Source: Flavobacterium sp. IMCC34852
GTDB taxonomy: Bacteria; Bacteroidota; Bacteroidia; Flavobacteriales; Flavobacteriaceae
Direction: 5' to 3'
NCBI RefSeq assembly: GCF_030643905.1
Contig: NZ_CP121446.1
Span: 2,604,001-2,668,000 of the forward strand
DNA: 64,000 nt
A program made the position numbers and the translations under genes. Shown here one piece after another: positions 24,997-33,298 of this stretch. The notes beneath the pieces were generated by a model. That model had not been told where the DNA came from. It made no database searches and saw only the letters and a list, made by a program, of their open reading frames with translations. Each line of letters begins with the position of its first letter. The first letter of the stretch is position 1.

Positions 24997-27615
24997 ATGA
25001 AGATTCTAAAAATACAAGCTTTACGCGGACCTAACATTTGGAGTGTACAACGCAAAAAGCTAATCCAAATGCGATTGGATTTGGAAGAAATGGAACAATT
25101 TCCCACCAATAAAATAGAAGGTTTTCGCGAACGCATAGAAGCCATGTTTCCCACCATGATTGAACACCGCTGCTCCGAAGGAGTTCGAGGCGGTTTTTTT
25201 TCCCGCATAGAACGCGGTACTTGGATGGGTCATGTAATAGAACACATCGCCTTAGAGATCCAAACCTTAGCCGGTATGGAAACCGGTTTCGGAAGAACCC
25301 GTGAAACCAAAACCCCCGGCGTATACAATGTAGTGTTCAGCTACACCGAAGAAAGCGTAGGAATGTTTGCCGCCGAAAGTTCAGTAGCCATAGCCGAAGC
25401 CTTAATCGCCGGTAAAGACTACGATGTGGAAGCCGACATCCAAAAAATGCGTGAAATTCGTGAACGAGTGCGTCTCGGACCATCAACAGGAAGTATCGTA
25501 GACGAAGCCGTAGCCAGAGATATTCCGTGGATTCGTTTGGGCACCAATTCCTTAGTACAGCTAGGTTACGGGGTAAACCAAATGCGCTTCCAAGCTACCA
25601 TTACTTGTAAAACCAGTAATATCGCTGTCGACATTGCGTGCAACAAAGAAGAAACCAAACGCATGCTCGATTTAGCTTCCATTCCGGTAGCCAGCGGTAG
25701 CATTTGTGTTGACGAAGAAGATTTAGAAAACACCATCAAAAAAATAGGTTATCCAATCGTAATCAAACCTTTAGACGGCAACCACGGAAAAGGCGCTTCT
25801 ATTAATGTAGTCACTTGGGAAGACGCCGTTGCCGGATTAGAATATGCCAAAAAATACAGCCGAAGAGTCATCGTTGAAAAATTCATCACCGGTTTCGATT
25901 TCAGGGTTTTGGTCATCGACAATAAATTGGTAGCTGCCGCCAAAAGAGAACCGGCACATGTAGTTGGCAACGGGAAAGACAGTATCCAAACCTTAATCGA
26001 AGAAACCAACAAAGACCCGAGACGTGGTTACGGACACGAAAATGTTTTGACCCAAATCGACATCGACCGAGATACTTTAGACTTATTAGAAAAATTAAAC
26101 TATACTGTTGATTCGGTTCCCAAAAACGGTGAAATCGTTTATTTAAAATCAACTGCCAACTTGAGCACCGGAGGAACTTCCATTGACGTAACCGACATGA
26201 TGCACCCGGAAAACATCTTTTTATGTGAAAGAATTTCCAGAGTCATCGGCTTAGACATTTGCGGGATTGATATCATGGCGGAAAATCTAACCCAACCGTT
26301 GAAAGAAAACGGCGGTTGTATCTTAGAAGTCAATGCAGCGCCGGGATTCCGCATGCACTTAGCACCGAGCGAAGGTTTGCCGAGAAACGTGGCCGCACCG
26401 GTAATCGACATGCTATATCCACCCGGAAAACCAAGTCGCATACCAATTATAGCCGTTACGGGAACCAACGGTAAAACCACCACTACCCGATTGTTGGCAC
26501 ACATTGTAAAAAACAACGGTTATAAAGTAGGTTTTACCACTTCCGACGGGATTTATGTGCAAAACCACATGATGGAAAAAGGTGACACCACCGGACCGCT
26601 TTCGGCCGAATATATTTTGAAAGACCCAACGGTAGAATTTGCTGTTTTAGAAACCGCTCGCGGTGGAATTCTGCGCTCAGGTTTGGGTTTCAGCCGATGT
26701 GATATCGCTATTATCACCAACATCCAAGAAGACCATTTAGGTTTAGCCGACATTCATACTTTAGATGATTTGGCCAGAGTGAAAGCCACAGTTGTTCGTT
26801 CGGTAAAAAAAGACGGTTGGGCCATTTTGAACGCCGAAGACGAACAGTGTTTGAAAATTGCCAACGAATTGAGCTGCAACATCGCTTACTTCAGCATGGA
26901 CGAAAACAACCCCAAAGTACAACAATTCGCCAAAGAAGGAAAAATTGTGGCCGTTTATGAAAACGGTTACATCACCATCAAAAAAGGCGAATGGAAAATC
27001 AGGGTTGAACGCGCTACTCACGTACCATTGACTTTAGGTGGAAAAGCAAAATTTATGATTGCCAATGCTTTAGCTGCAACTTTAGCCGCTTATTTACAAG
27101 GATTCAAAACCGAAGACATCAGTTTGTCATTGCAAACCTTTATCCCAAGTGCTGCGCAAACTCCTGGTCGTATGAATATTTTTGAATTCAAAAAATTCAA
27201 AGTGATGATTGACTTTGCCCACAATCCATCGGGTTATAAAGGCGTAGAAGAATTTTTATCTTCAGTCGAAGCCACTAAAAAAATCGGTATCATTGCCGGT
27301 GTTGGAGATCGCCGTGACGAAGACATCAGAGAATGTGCTATGATTGCCGCCCGAATGTTTGACCACATCATCATCCGACAAGAAAAACACTTACGAGGTA
27401 GAACCGAAGAAGAAATCATCGGTTTAATCATGGAAGGCATTAATGCCTCAGGTAAAAATGTTACCCATGAAATCATTGCCAAAGAAGTGGAGGCCATCAA
27501 ACACGCCATCAACAGCGCCGGCGAAGGAACTTTCATCACTGCTTTAAGCGATGTTGTGACGAACGCCATCGAAATTGTTCAAGAGTATTTGGATAAGGAA
27601 AATGAAGAATCTTAA
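24997..27615 (+). CDS. cphA: Cyanophycin synthetase
   Basis: 872 residues, the usual size. Builds the aspartate-arginine polymer cyanophycin from ATP, Asp and Arg. Order of domains: N-terminal domain with RGPNIWSVQ and SRIERGTWMGHVIEHIALEIQ; ATP-grasp domain (about 220-470) with IVIKPLDGNHGKGASINV and the metal-binding end CILEVNAAPGF; Mur-ligase-like domain with P-loop VTGTNGKTTTTRLL at 487-500, ITNIQEDHLG, and FAHNPSGYKGVEEFL in the C-terminal domain. No cyanophycinase or isoaspartyl dipeptidase gene is adjacent in this window, although both often accompany cphA. Followed by a bidirectional hairpin. Confidence 0.95.
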   Translation: MKILKIQALRGPNIWSVQRKKLIQMRLDLEEMEQFPTNKIEGFRERIEAMFPTMIEHRCSEGVRGGFFSRIERGTWMGHVIEHIALEIQTLAGMETGFGRTRETKTPGVYNVVFSYTEESVGMFAAESSVAIAEALIAGKDYDVEADIQKMREIRERVRLGPSTGSIVDEAVARDIPWIRLGTNSLVQLGYGVNQMRFQATITCKTSNIAVDIACNKEETKRMLDLASIPVASGSICVDEEDLENTIKKIGYPIVIKPLDGNHGKGASINVVTWEDAVAGLEYAKKYSRRVIVEKFITGFDFRVLVIDNKLVAAAKREPAHVVGNGKDSIQTLIEETNKDPRRGYGHENVLTQIDIDRDTLDLLEKLNYTVDSVPKNGEIVYLKSTANLSTGGTSIDVTDMMHPENIFLCERISRVIGLDICGIDIMAENLTQPLKENGGCILEVNAAPGFRMHLAPSEGLPRNVAAPVIDMLYPPGKPSRIPIIAVTGTNGKTTTTRLLAHIVKNNGYKVGFTTSDGIYVQNHMMEKGDTTGPLSAEYILKDPTVEFAVLETARGGILRSGLGFSRCDIAIITNIQEDHLGLADIHTLDDLARVKATVVRSVKKDGWAILNAEDEQCLKIANELSCNIAYFSMDENNPKVQQFAKEGKIVAVYENGYITIKKGEWKIRVERATHVPLTLGGKAKFMIANALAATLAAYLQGFKTEDISLSLQTFIPSAAQTPGRMNIFEFKKFKVMIDFAHNPSGYKGVEEFLSSVEATKKIGIIAGVGDRRDEDIRECAMIAARMFDHIIIRQEKHLRGRTEEEIIGLIMEGINASGKNVTHEIIAKEVEAIKHAINSAGEGTFITALSDVVTNAIEIVQEYLDKENEES

Positions 27616-27635
27616 TTAAAAATTCCAAACTATAC

Positions 27636-27665
27636 AATCCCAAATTCCAATAGGTTTTTGGGATT
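27636..27665. terminator. Bidirectional terminator between cphA and lipoprotein gene
   Basis: AATCCCAAA (27636-27644) pairs with TTTGGGATT (27657-27665) across a 12-base loop, with T-rich flank on the plus strand. Confidence 0.65.
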
Positions 27666-27682
27666 TTAATATTAAAAATATT

Positions 27683-28471
27683 CTATTGTAATACTCTAAA
27701 ATTTGTTAAGATTTCTTCTTGTATTCCACTGTAATCAACAGGCAGATTTCCAAACTGAGAATCAAAATGAATTTCTTTTGAAGTATGAGCGTATACCATT
27801 CCAATTCCTTTTGCAAAATAGAGCTTGGATTCTATAACATTCTGATTGTCCATGTACAAGTCGATTAACGGAACGTCGTCAATAAAATACTTATTGTAAA
27901 TTTTAAGATTTAGAGTTAGCTTAACCACCATAACATCACTGTAAATATTGCCATTGGGAGTTGTATATGTTGGTAACACTTGATCTAATTCTGTCTGTAA
28001 TCGATAATCTCCATTAACATCATTTATTCCAGACTCAAACGAATTCAATCTTGTATCTGTCTTTTGCTCTACATCAATTATTGCTCCGGGAACTGCAGTA
28101 TCGTTTAAAATTGTTAGAAAGATATTGGCACTAAAAATAAAATTCTCGCAAATCTGCCAATCGACAAACCCATTGATTTGAGTAAATCCTTGATCTCTAT
28201 AAACCGCATTAGAGCCATTCATCAAGGAGGTGTAAAATCCAAAACCTTTTGAATCATAAGTTGAATAGTATTTCTCATTTGATTTAAAATTCTTTTGTAT
28301 GTATAAAGAATCCCTTTGAAATGTAATTTGATCACCAAAAACATCATATTTCCAATAATTACCTTTTTTTCCTGGCATATACTCTGAAGAAACAAAAACC
28401 CCATCCTCAGATGAAGAGCAATTGGAAAGCATTAGTAACAAACAAATACATAATAAGGAATATAGTCTCAT
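27683..28471 (-). CDS. Lipoprotein of unknown function
   Basis: 262 residues. The signal peptide ends at the lipobox MLSNC (C18), followed by SSSEDG, a sequence that in Bacteroidota favours surface exposure (serine- and acid-rich tether). The mature protein begins with a WKYDVFGDQ beta segment and is beta-rich throughout. No domain recognised. Strongly AT-rich relative to cphA. Convergent with cphA. Confidence 0.65.
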   Translation of the reverse strand: MRLYSLLCICLLLMLSNCSSSEDGVFVSSEYMPGKKGNYWKYDVFGDQITFQRDSLYIQKNFKSNEKYYSTYDSKGFGFYTSLMNGSNAVYRDQGFTQINGFVDWQICENFIFSANIFLTILNDTAVPGAIIDVEQKTDTRLNSFESGINDVNGDYRLQTELDQVLPTYTTPNGNIYSDVMVVKLTLNLKIYNKYFIDDVPLIDLYMDNQNVIESKLYFAKGIGMVYAHTSKEIHFDSQFGNLPVDYSGIQEEILTNFRVLQ

Positions 28472-28566
28472 ACAAATAGATTTTTTAAAGATTTAAAACT
28501 AATAAAAAATAAACAACGGGAGTCTTTTTAAAATCTTATTTTAAAAAAAATTACACATAATTTGAC

Positions 28567-28574
28567 TACTTTTG
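28567..28574 (+). promoter_or_regulatory. TACTTTTG -7 box upstream of the DinB-like gene
   Basis: A perfect TAnnTTTG match 22 bases before the ATG at 28597. No convincing -33 TTTG at the standard distance. Confidence 0.45.
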
Positions 28575-28596
28575 AAGTATACTTTTATAAATAAAA

Positions 28597-29055
28597 ATGA
28601 AAGACCAACTCGAGACTTGGCATATCAACAACCGCATCAATCTTTACTTACTTGACGTGATTGAAGAAAGTGCCTTGGAGGATGTTTCAGCTTCTAAGGG
28701 CAGAAAAGTCGGTGATCAATTCGCCCATCTTCACAATGTTAGACTCATGTGGCTCAAAGCCGCAGCACCGGAATTATTGGAAGGCTTACTCAAAATTGAC
28801 AAAGAAGTAAAAATCAACAAGGAAATATTGCAAACCGAACTCCACAAAAGTGCCGAAGCCATGGCCAAACTACTGGAAAAAAGTTTGGCCGAAAATAAAA
28901 TCAAAGGGTTCAAACCTCATCCTACCGCGTTTCTTGGCTATTTGATTTCGCATGAAAGCCATCACCGAGGACAAATTGTGCTAACACTTAAACAAGCCGG
29001 ACATCCAATCGATCAAAAAACTCAGTTTGGTTTATGGGAATGGGGAAGCCGATAA
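28597..29055 (+). CDS. DinB-family protein
   Basis: 152 residues, four-helix DinB/YfiT fold. Candidate metal ligands are a histidine in FAHLHNVRLMWLK and the HESHHRGQIVLTLKQAG motif near the C-terminus, the hallmark of the family. DinB-like proteins include thiol-dependent transferases and uncharacterised metal proteins; substrate unknown here. The next gene, another DinB-like protein, starts 10 bases later, suggesting an operon. Confidence 0.85.
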   Translation: MKDQLETWHINNRINLYLLDVIEESALEDVSASKGRKVGDQFAHLHNVRLMWLKAAAPELLEGLLKIDKEVKINKEILQTELHKSAEAMAKLLEKSLAENKIKGFKPHPTAFLGYLISHESHHRGQIVLTLKQAGHPIDQKTQFGLWEWGSR

Positions 29056-29065
29056 TTTTACTGCT

Positions 29066-29527
29066 ATGACAACACTACAAGAATTGCTGCAACAAATTGA
29101 AAGTCACATTCCGCAATTTGAAAAAATGAATCCTGCGGTTTCACAATCAACCGTCGGTTGGCAATTAGACCACAGTTTATTGGTCATCAACGGCGTTATA
29201 ACCCAACTCAAAAGCGCTACTCCTGAAAATTATAAATGGCAATTCAAATGGATTCGAATCTATATTCAAATCACCAATACGATTCCTAGAGGCAAAGTCA
29301 GAGCACCAAAAACTGTTACCCCAGTTAAAGTTGCTTCAACGGAAGACTTAAAAGCCAAACTGGAACAAGCCAAAAAAAACATAGCTGAGTTAGAAAGCCT
29401 TCCGCCAAATAGTTATTTCACCCATCCTTTTTTTGGCAATTTGAATCTGAAAGCTACCATTTGGTTTCTGAAATTGCATACCAAACACCATTTAAGAATC
29501 GTTAACGACATCATAAACAAAGGATAA
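29066..29527 (+). CDS. DUF1569 (DinB-like) protein
   Basis: 153 residues from the ATG at 29066; an upstream TTG lies within the preceding gene and is rejected. The sequence WQLDHSLLVINGVI near residue 40 and THPFFGNLNLKATIWFLKLHTKHHLRIV at the end give the three family histidines. The middle part includes RIYIQITNTIPRGKVRAPKT, typical of DUF1569. Function unknown. It pairs with the DinB gene upstream and may have arisen from the same fold. Confidence 0.8.
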   Translation: MTTLQELLQQIESHIPQFEKMNPAVSQSTVGWQLDHSLLVINGVITQLKSATPENYKWQFKWIRIYIQITNTIPRGKVRAPKTVTPVKVASTEDLKAKLEQAKKNIAELESLPPNSYFTHPFFGNLNLKATIWFLKLHTKHHLRIVNDIINKG

Positions 29528-29584
29528 TATTCAAAAAAGATTGTCCTTTTTTTATACATTTACGCCCAACAAAAACTTTACTTC

Positions 29585-31717
29585 ATGAACAAAAAGATTA
29601 TACTTTTCGTTAGTTTATTCGTGGCTTTAACTACTCAAGCCCAATTAAAAAAAATAACGTTAGACGAAGCCGTATTGCAACAAGGTCGAGCTTTCAGAGC
29701 CGATGGCTTAACCGGTTTTCAGTGGATTCCGAATACGAACAAATACGTATTCTATACCGATACTTGGACCAAAATGAAGTCGGCTTCCACAACCAACGAT
29801 ACCGCTGTAGAATTGGTCTCTTTGGCTGACATCAATACCGCATTGGGCACCAAACTAAGAAACTTCTTCGGATTGCAATGGATTGATTCCAACACTTTTA
29901 TGGTAACTGAAAACGGTAAATATTACCAATATAATGTAACCACTAAAACCGGAAAACAAACATTGCAAGCGCCTGAGACTGCAGAAAACAATACATTCGA
30001 CAGCAATAAAACTAACTTGGCTTTCACCGAAGAAAACAATCTGTTTATTCTAAACAGTAAAGGCGAAAAAGTAGCGGTAACCAACGAAACCAACAAAGGC
30101 ATCGTATCCGGACAATCAATTGCTCGTAACGAATTCGGGATTAGCAATGGTATTTTCTGGTCGCCTAAATCCAATTATTTGGCTTTCTACCAAAAAGACG
30201 AAACAGAAGTAGCCGATTATCCTTTATTAGACATCACCGAAACACCGGGTAAATTAGTCAACATCAAATACCCGATGATTGGTCAAAAAAGTGAAAAACC
30301 ACGTGTTGGAATTTACAATTTGACCAACGGAAAAACAGTTTTCATCACACCAAGAGGTAACCAAGATGACTATTTAACCAACTTGTCATGGACACCGGAT
30401 GAAAAATACGTTTTGATAGCCGAACTGAATCGCGGTCAAAATGATATGAATCTAAATCTGTATGACGCCAATACCGGCGCTTTCATCAGAACCATTTTAA
30501 ACGAAAAAAATCCACGTTGGGTTGAACCGGAACATGATGCTTTCTTCCCGAATGCGAAGTCCAACAACTTTGTTTGGTTCAGCGAAAAAGACGGTTTTCA
30601 AAACCTTTATTACTACACTATCGAAGGCAAATTGATCAAACAATTGACCAATAATCCATTCGTGGTAAAAGATATTATCGGAACCAATACTGCCGGAACC
30701 GAAATTTATTTCAAAGCCACCGGTCCAAATCCGACGAATATGTTGGTTTACAAAGTCGATTTAAAAGGCAAACAAACCTTAATTACCAAAGACCAAGGGG
30801 TTCACAATGTGATTCCGAGTAGCGATGGAAATTGGTTTTTTGACGAATTTTCCAATCACGATACGCCGTCGAAATCCTTGTTGTATGACAAAAGCTTGAA
30901 AGCCAAAACGCTTTTGGTGAGTAAAAACAAATACGAAGGTTACGAAATCGGTACAGCCGAAATAAAAACCATCAAAGCCGCCGACGGAACTACCGATTTA
31001 TACACGCGTTTGATTAAGCCGAGTAACTTTGACCCAACAAAAAAATACCCGGTATTGGTTTACGTTTACGGCGGACCGCATGCACAAATGATTACCAATT
31101 CCTATTTAGACGGTGCCAATTTATGGATGTATTGGATGGCGGAACAAGGTTATTTGGTATTCACCGTAGACAACAGAGGTTCTGACAATAGAGGTTTTGC
31201 TTTTGAAAGCATCATCCACGCCAATTTAGGCAACAACGAAATGGATGACCAATTAAAAGGGGTCGATTATTTAAAATCGCTTCCTTATGTTGACGGTAAT
31301 CGCTTGGCAGTTCACGGTTGGAGTTACGGAGGATTCATGACAACTTCTTTGATGCTGCGCAAAGCCGATACGTTTAAAGTGGGCGTTGCCGGCGGACCGG
31401 TAATCGATTGGAAATGGTACGAAGTGATGTATGGAGAGCGTTACATGGATACACCAACCGAAAACCCTAAAGGATTTGAAGAAAATACCGTATACAATTA
31501 TGTAAAGAACCTAAAAGGAAAATTGCTTTTAATCCACGGAACCAACGATGATGTGGTTGTTGAACAACACAATTTATCTTTAGTCAAAAAGTTCGTAGAA
31601 GCCGGAAAACAGGTAGATTATTTCCCTTACCCTATGCACAAACACAATGTAACCGGCAAAGACCGCGTGCATTTGATTCAAAAAGTACTGAATTATGTGA
31701 TTGAAAATAATAAGTAG
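29585..31717 (+). CDS. S9-family dipeptidyl peptidase IV
   Basis: 710 residues with a signal peptide (1-19). The N-terminal part (about 40-460) is the DPP-IV beta-propeller; the C-terminal alpha/beta-hydrolase domain holds S580 in GWSYGG, the aspartate in HGTNDD (D655/D656) and a histidine in PMHKHNV (H685/H687). The propeller contains the substrate-binding double glutamate segment DETEVADYPLLD-like. DPP-IV enzymes release X-Pro dipeptides in the periplasm. It stands alone and is followed by a structured non-coding stretch. Confidence 0.92.
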   Translation: MNKKIILFVSLFVALTTQAQLKKITLDEAVLQQGRAFRADGLTGFQWIPNTNKYVFYTDTWTKMKSASTTNDTAVELVSLADINTALGTKLRNFFGLQWIDSNTFMVTENGKYYQYNVTTKTGKQTLQAPETAENNTFDSNKTNLAFTEENNLFILNSKGEKVAVTNETNKGIVSGQSIARNEFGISNGIFWSPKSNYLAFYQKDETEVADYPLLDITETPGKLVNIKYPMIGQKSEKPRVGIYNLTNGKTVFITPRGNQDDYLTNLSWTPDEKYVLIAELNRGQNDMNLNLYDANTGAFIRTILNEKNPRWVEPEHDAFFPNAKSNNFVWFSEKDGFQNLYYYTIEGKLIKQLTNNPFVVKDIIGTNTAGTEIYFKATGPNPTNMLVYKVDLKGKQTLITKDQGVHNVIPSSDGNWFFDEFSNHDTPSKSLLYDKSLKAKTLLVSKNKYEGYEIGTAEIKTIKAADGTTDLYTRLIKPSNFDPTKKYPVLVYVYGGPHAQMITNSYLDGANLWMYWMAEQGYLVFTVDNRGSDNRGFAFESIIHANLGNNEMDDQLKGVDYLKSLPYVDGNRLAVHGWSYGGFMTTSLMLRKADTFKVGVAGGPVIDWKWYEVMYGERYMDTPTENPKGFEENTVYNYVKNLKGKLLLIHGTNDDVVVEQHNLSLVKKFVEAGKQVDYFPYPMHKHNVTGKDRVHLIQKVLNYVIENNK

Positions 31718-31870
31718 GAGCTAATCCCGCTTTCCGCTATATCTTTTTCGTCAGTTAGAATACAGTGACAAGCGAATAAAGAGAAGACGAAAAAGGATGC
31801 CGCTCCAAATGCGAAGCATTCTCTGAACACCGATAACAAATGTTAAATTAGTGAAGTAATCGGGGCTAAA
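31718..31870. repeat. Structured intergenic element after the DPP-IV gene
   Basis: An outer pairing (AGC and CCCG, interrupted by TAAT, with CGGGGCT at the other end) encloses an inner 10-bp hairpin CTTTTTCGTC / GACGAAAAAG. The block AATCCCGCTTTCCGCTAT and the end ATCGGGGCTAA recur, in order, in the 24747-24830 element. Such elements are scattered in Flavobacterium genomes between genes and have no assigned function. Not coding. Confidence 0.5.
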
Positions 31871-31873
31871 AAA

Positions 31874-31932
31874 AATCCCAAACCTGAACAATAATCATTG
31901 GAACCTGCCTGCCGGCAGGCAGGTTTGGGATT
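31874..31932. terminator. Hairpin with 24-bp perfect palindrome, convergent gene end
   Basis: AATCCCAAACCTG (31874-31886) pairs with CAGGTTTGGGATT (31920-31932), followed by T. Inside lies a 24-bp perfect palindrome at 31902-31925 (AACCTGCCTGCC and its complement). The right arm can pair with either partner, so two structures compete. Works as a bidirectional terminator between the peptidase and the convergent gene. Confidence 0.75.
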
Positions 31933-31953
31933 TTTTATTTGTGATTAAAACTA

Positions 31954-33213
31954 TTAAGTTTTCTGTGGTTTCTTTCTAGCCGCCGGAAACAACACATTAT
32001 TTAAAATCAAACGGAAACCCGGTGAAGTTGGATGCAAGTCGAGAACTGTTGGCTCATCGCCTACTCGATGCTGGTAATCCTCAGGATCATGACCGCCATA
32101 GAAAGTAAAAAATCCTTTTCCTTTTTGACCATGAATGTAACGCGCTTCGTCATTCAATTCGTTTTTACCCAACGTCAACACATTGGATTTAATCAAATTG
32201 CTGTCGAAAGAAGTAGTTTGACCCATAAAACCTTTCACCAATTGCGTGTGGTTTTGGCACAACATACTCGGGATCACATCCCATTTGGCAGAAAACTCCA
32301 TTAAGGTGAAATAATCTTTTTCAAACGGAATTCGTCGTTTCTCTGTCATGTCAATATCCGAAAACTCGTAGTGTTCCGGTTTTCTGTCTAAAATAAAATT
32401 CTTGAAGGCAAACGTTTTGTTGTAGTCAATTTGAGATTGGTAATTCGCATCGCTGTTATCGCCGTCAAACATCGGTTCGCAAATATCAACACCTTCAGCA
32501 GCCAATGCAATATCAAAACTATCTGTGGCCGAACACATCGCGAACATAAAACCGCCTCCGATTACAAAATCTCGTATTTTTTTGGCCACAGCCAATTTCT
32601 CTTGAGAAACTTTAGGAAAACCTAATTTGGCTGCCAACGCTTCGGCATCTTTCTTTTGTTCGATATACCAAGGCGCATTTCGGTATGCTCCGTAAAATTT
32701 TCCGTATTGTCCGGTGAAATCCTCGTGGTGTAAGTGCAGCCAATCGTATAGAATCAATTGATCGCTCAAGACTTCTTCATCATAAACTACTTTAAACGGA
32801 ATTTCTGCATAGGTCAACACCATTGTCACGGCATCATCCCAAGGTTGTTTTCCGGGTGGCGAATAAACTGCAATTTTGGGTGCCTTTTCTAAAACTACCG
32901 TTTCCATATTTTGAGACGGACTCGATATTTCTTCCAAAATCGATTGCATTTCTCCATCAGTTACCACTTCAAAACTCACGCCTCTGATTTGACATTCTTT
33001 GCGAATTTCAGGCACATCGGGCAATAAAAAAGAACCGCCTCGGTAGTTGAGCAACCAACTCGCTTTGTACTGTTTGTCTAAAGCCCAATAGGTAATCCCG
33101 TAGGCTTTGAGGTGATTTTTCTGCGCTACTTCATCCATCGGCAATAATAAAAAATTCGCCTTAACGGAAAAGGAAAGCAGTATAAAGAAAATATAAAGTG
33201 ACTTTTTAAACAT
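31954..33213 (-). CDS. Secreted protein annotated in Bacteroidota as asparagine synthetase B
   Basis: 419 residues from the ATG at 33213 (a GTG 18 bases upstream is less likely). Signal peptide at the N-terminus, cleavage after VKAN or close by. It has no Ntn-amidotransferase cysteine at position 2 and no ATP-pyrophosphatase motif, so the common name asparagine synthetase B is misleading. A segment VIGGGFMFAMCSATDSFD resembles the nucleophile elbow of class I glutamine amidotransferase-like folds. The actual activity is unknown. Its neighbours are dnaB upstream and the convergent peptidase. Confidence 0.7.
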   Translation of the reverse strand: MFKKSLYIFFILLSFSVKANFLLLPMDEVAQKNHLKAYGITYWALDKQYKASWLLNYRGGSFLLPDVPEIRKECQIRGVSFEVVTDGEMQSILEEISSPSQNMETVVLEKAPKIAVYSPPGKQPWDDAVTMVLTYAEIPFKVVYDEEVLSDQLILYDWLHLHHEDFTGQYGKFYGAYRNAPWYIEQKKDAEALAAKLGFPKVSQEKLAVAKKIRDFVIGGGFMFAMCSATDSFDIALAAEGVDICEPMFDGDNSDANYQSQIDYNKTFAFKNFILDRKPEHYEFSDIDMTEKRRIPFEKDYFTLMEFSAKWDVIPSMLCQNHTQLVKGFMGQTTSFDSNLIKSNVLTLGKNELNDEARYIHGQKGKGFFTFYGGHDPEDYQHRVGDEPTVLDLHPTSPGFRLILNNVLFPAARKKPQKT

Positions 33214-33272
33214 TTTAAGTAATATTACCACCCAAAGATAACAGATTTACTGTGAACTAAATCATAAAAAAA

Positions 33273-33292
33273 ATCCCGAGATTAATCGGGAT
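33273..33292 (-). terminator. Terminator after dnaB
   Basis: Inverted repeat ATCCCGA / TCGGGAT with a 6-base loop; on the minus strand it is followed by eight T. Located directly after the dnaB stop. Confidence 0.75.
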
Positions 33293-33298
33293 AGTATT

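Noticed and set aside
31954..33213. True asparagine synthetase B
   Set aside because: No catalytic N-terminal cysteine, no ATP-pyrophosphatase motif and a signal peptide; the name is a carried-over annotation.
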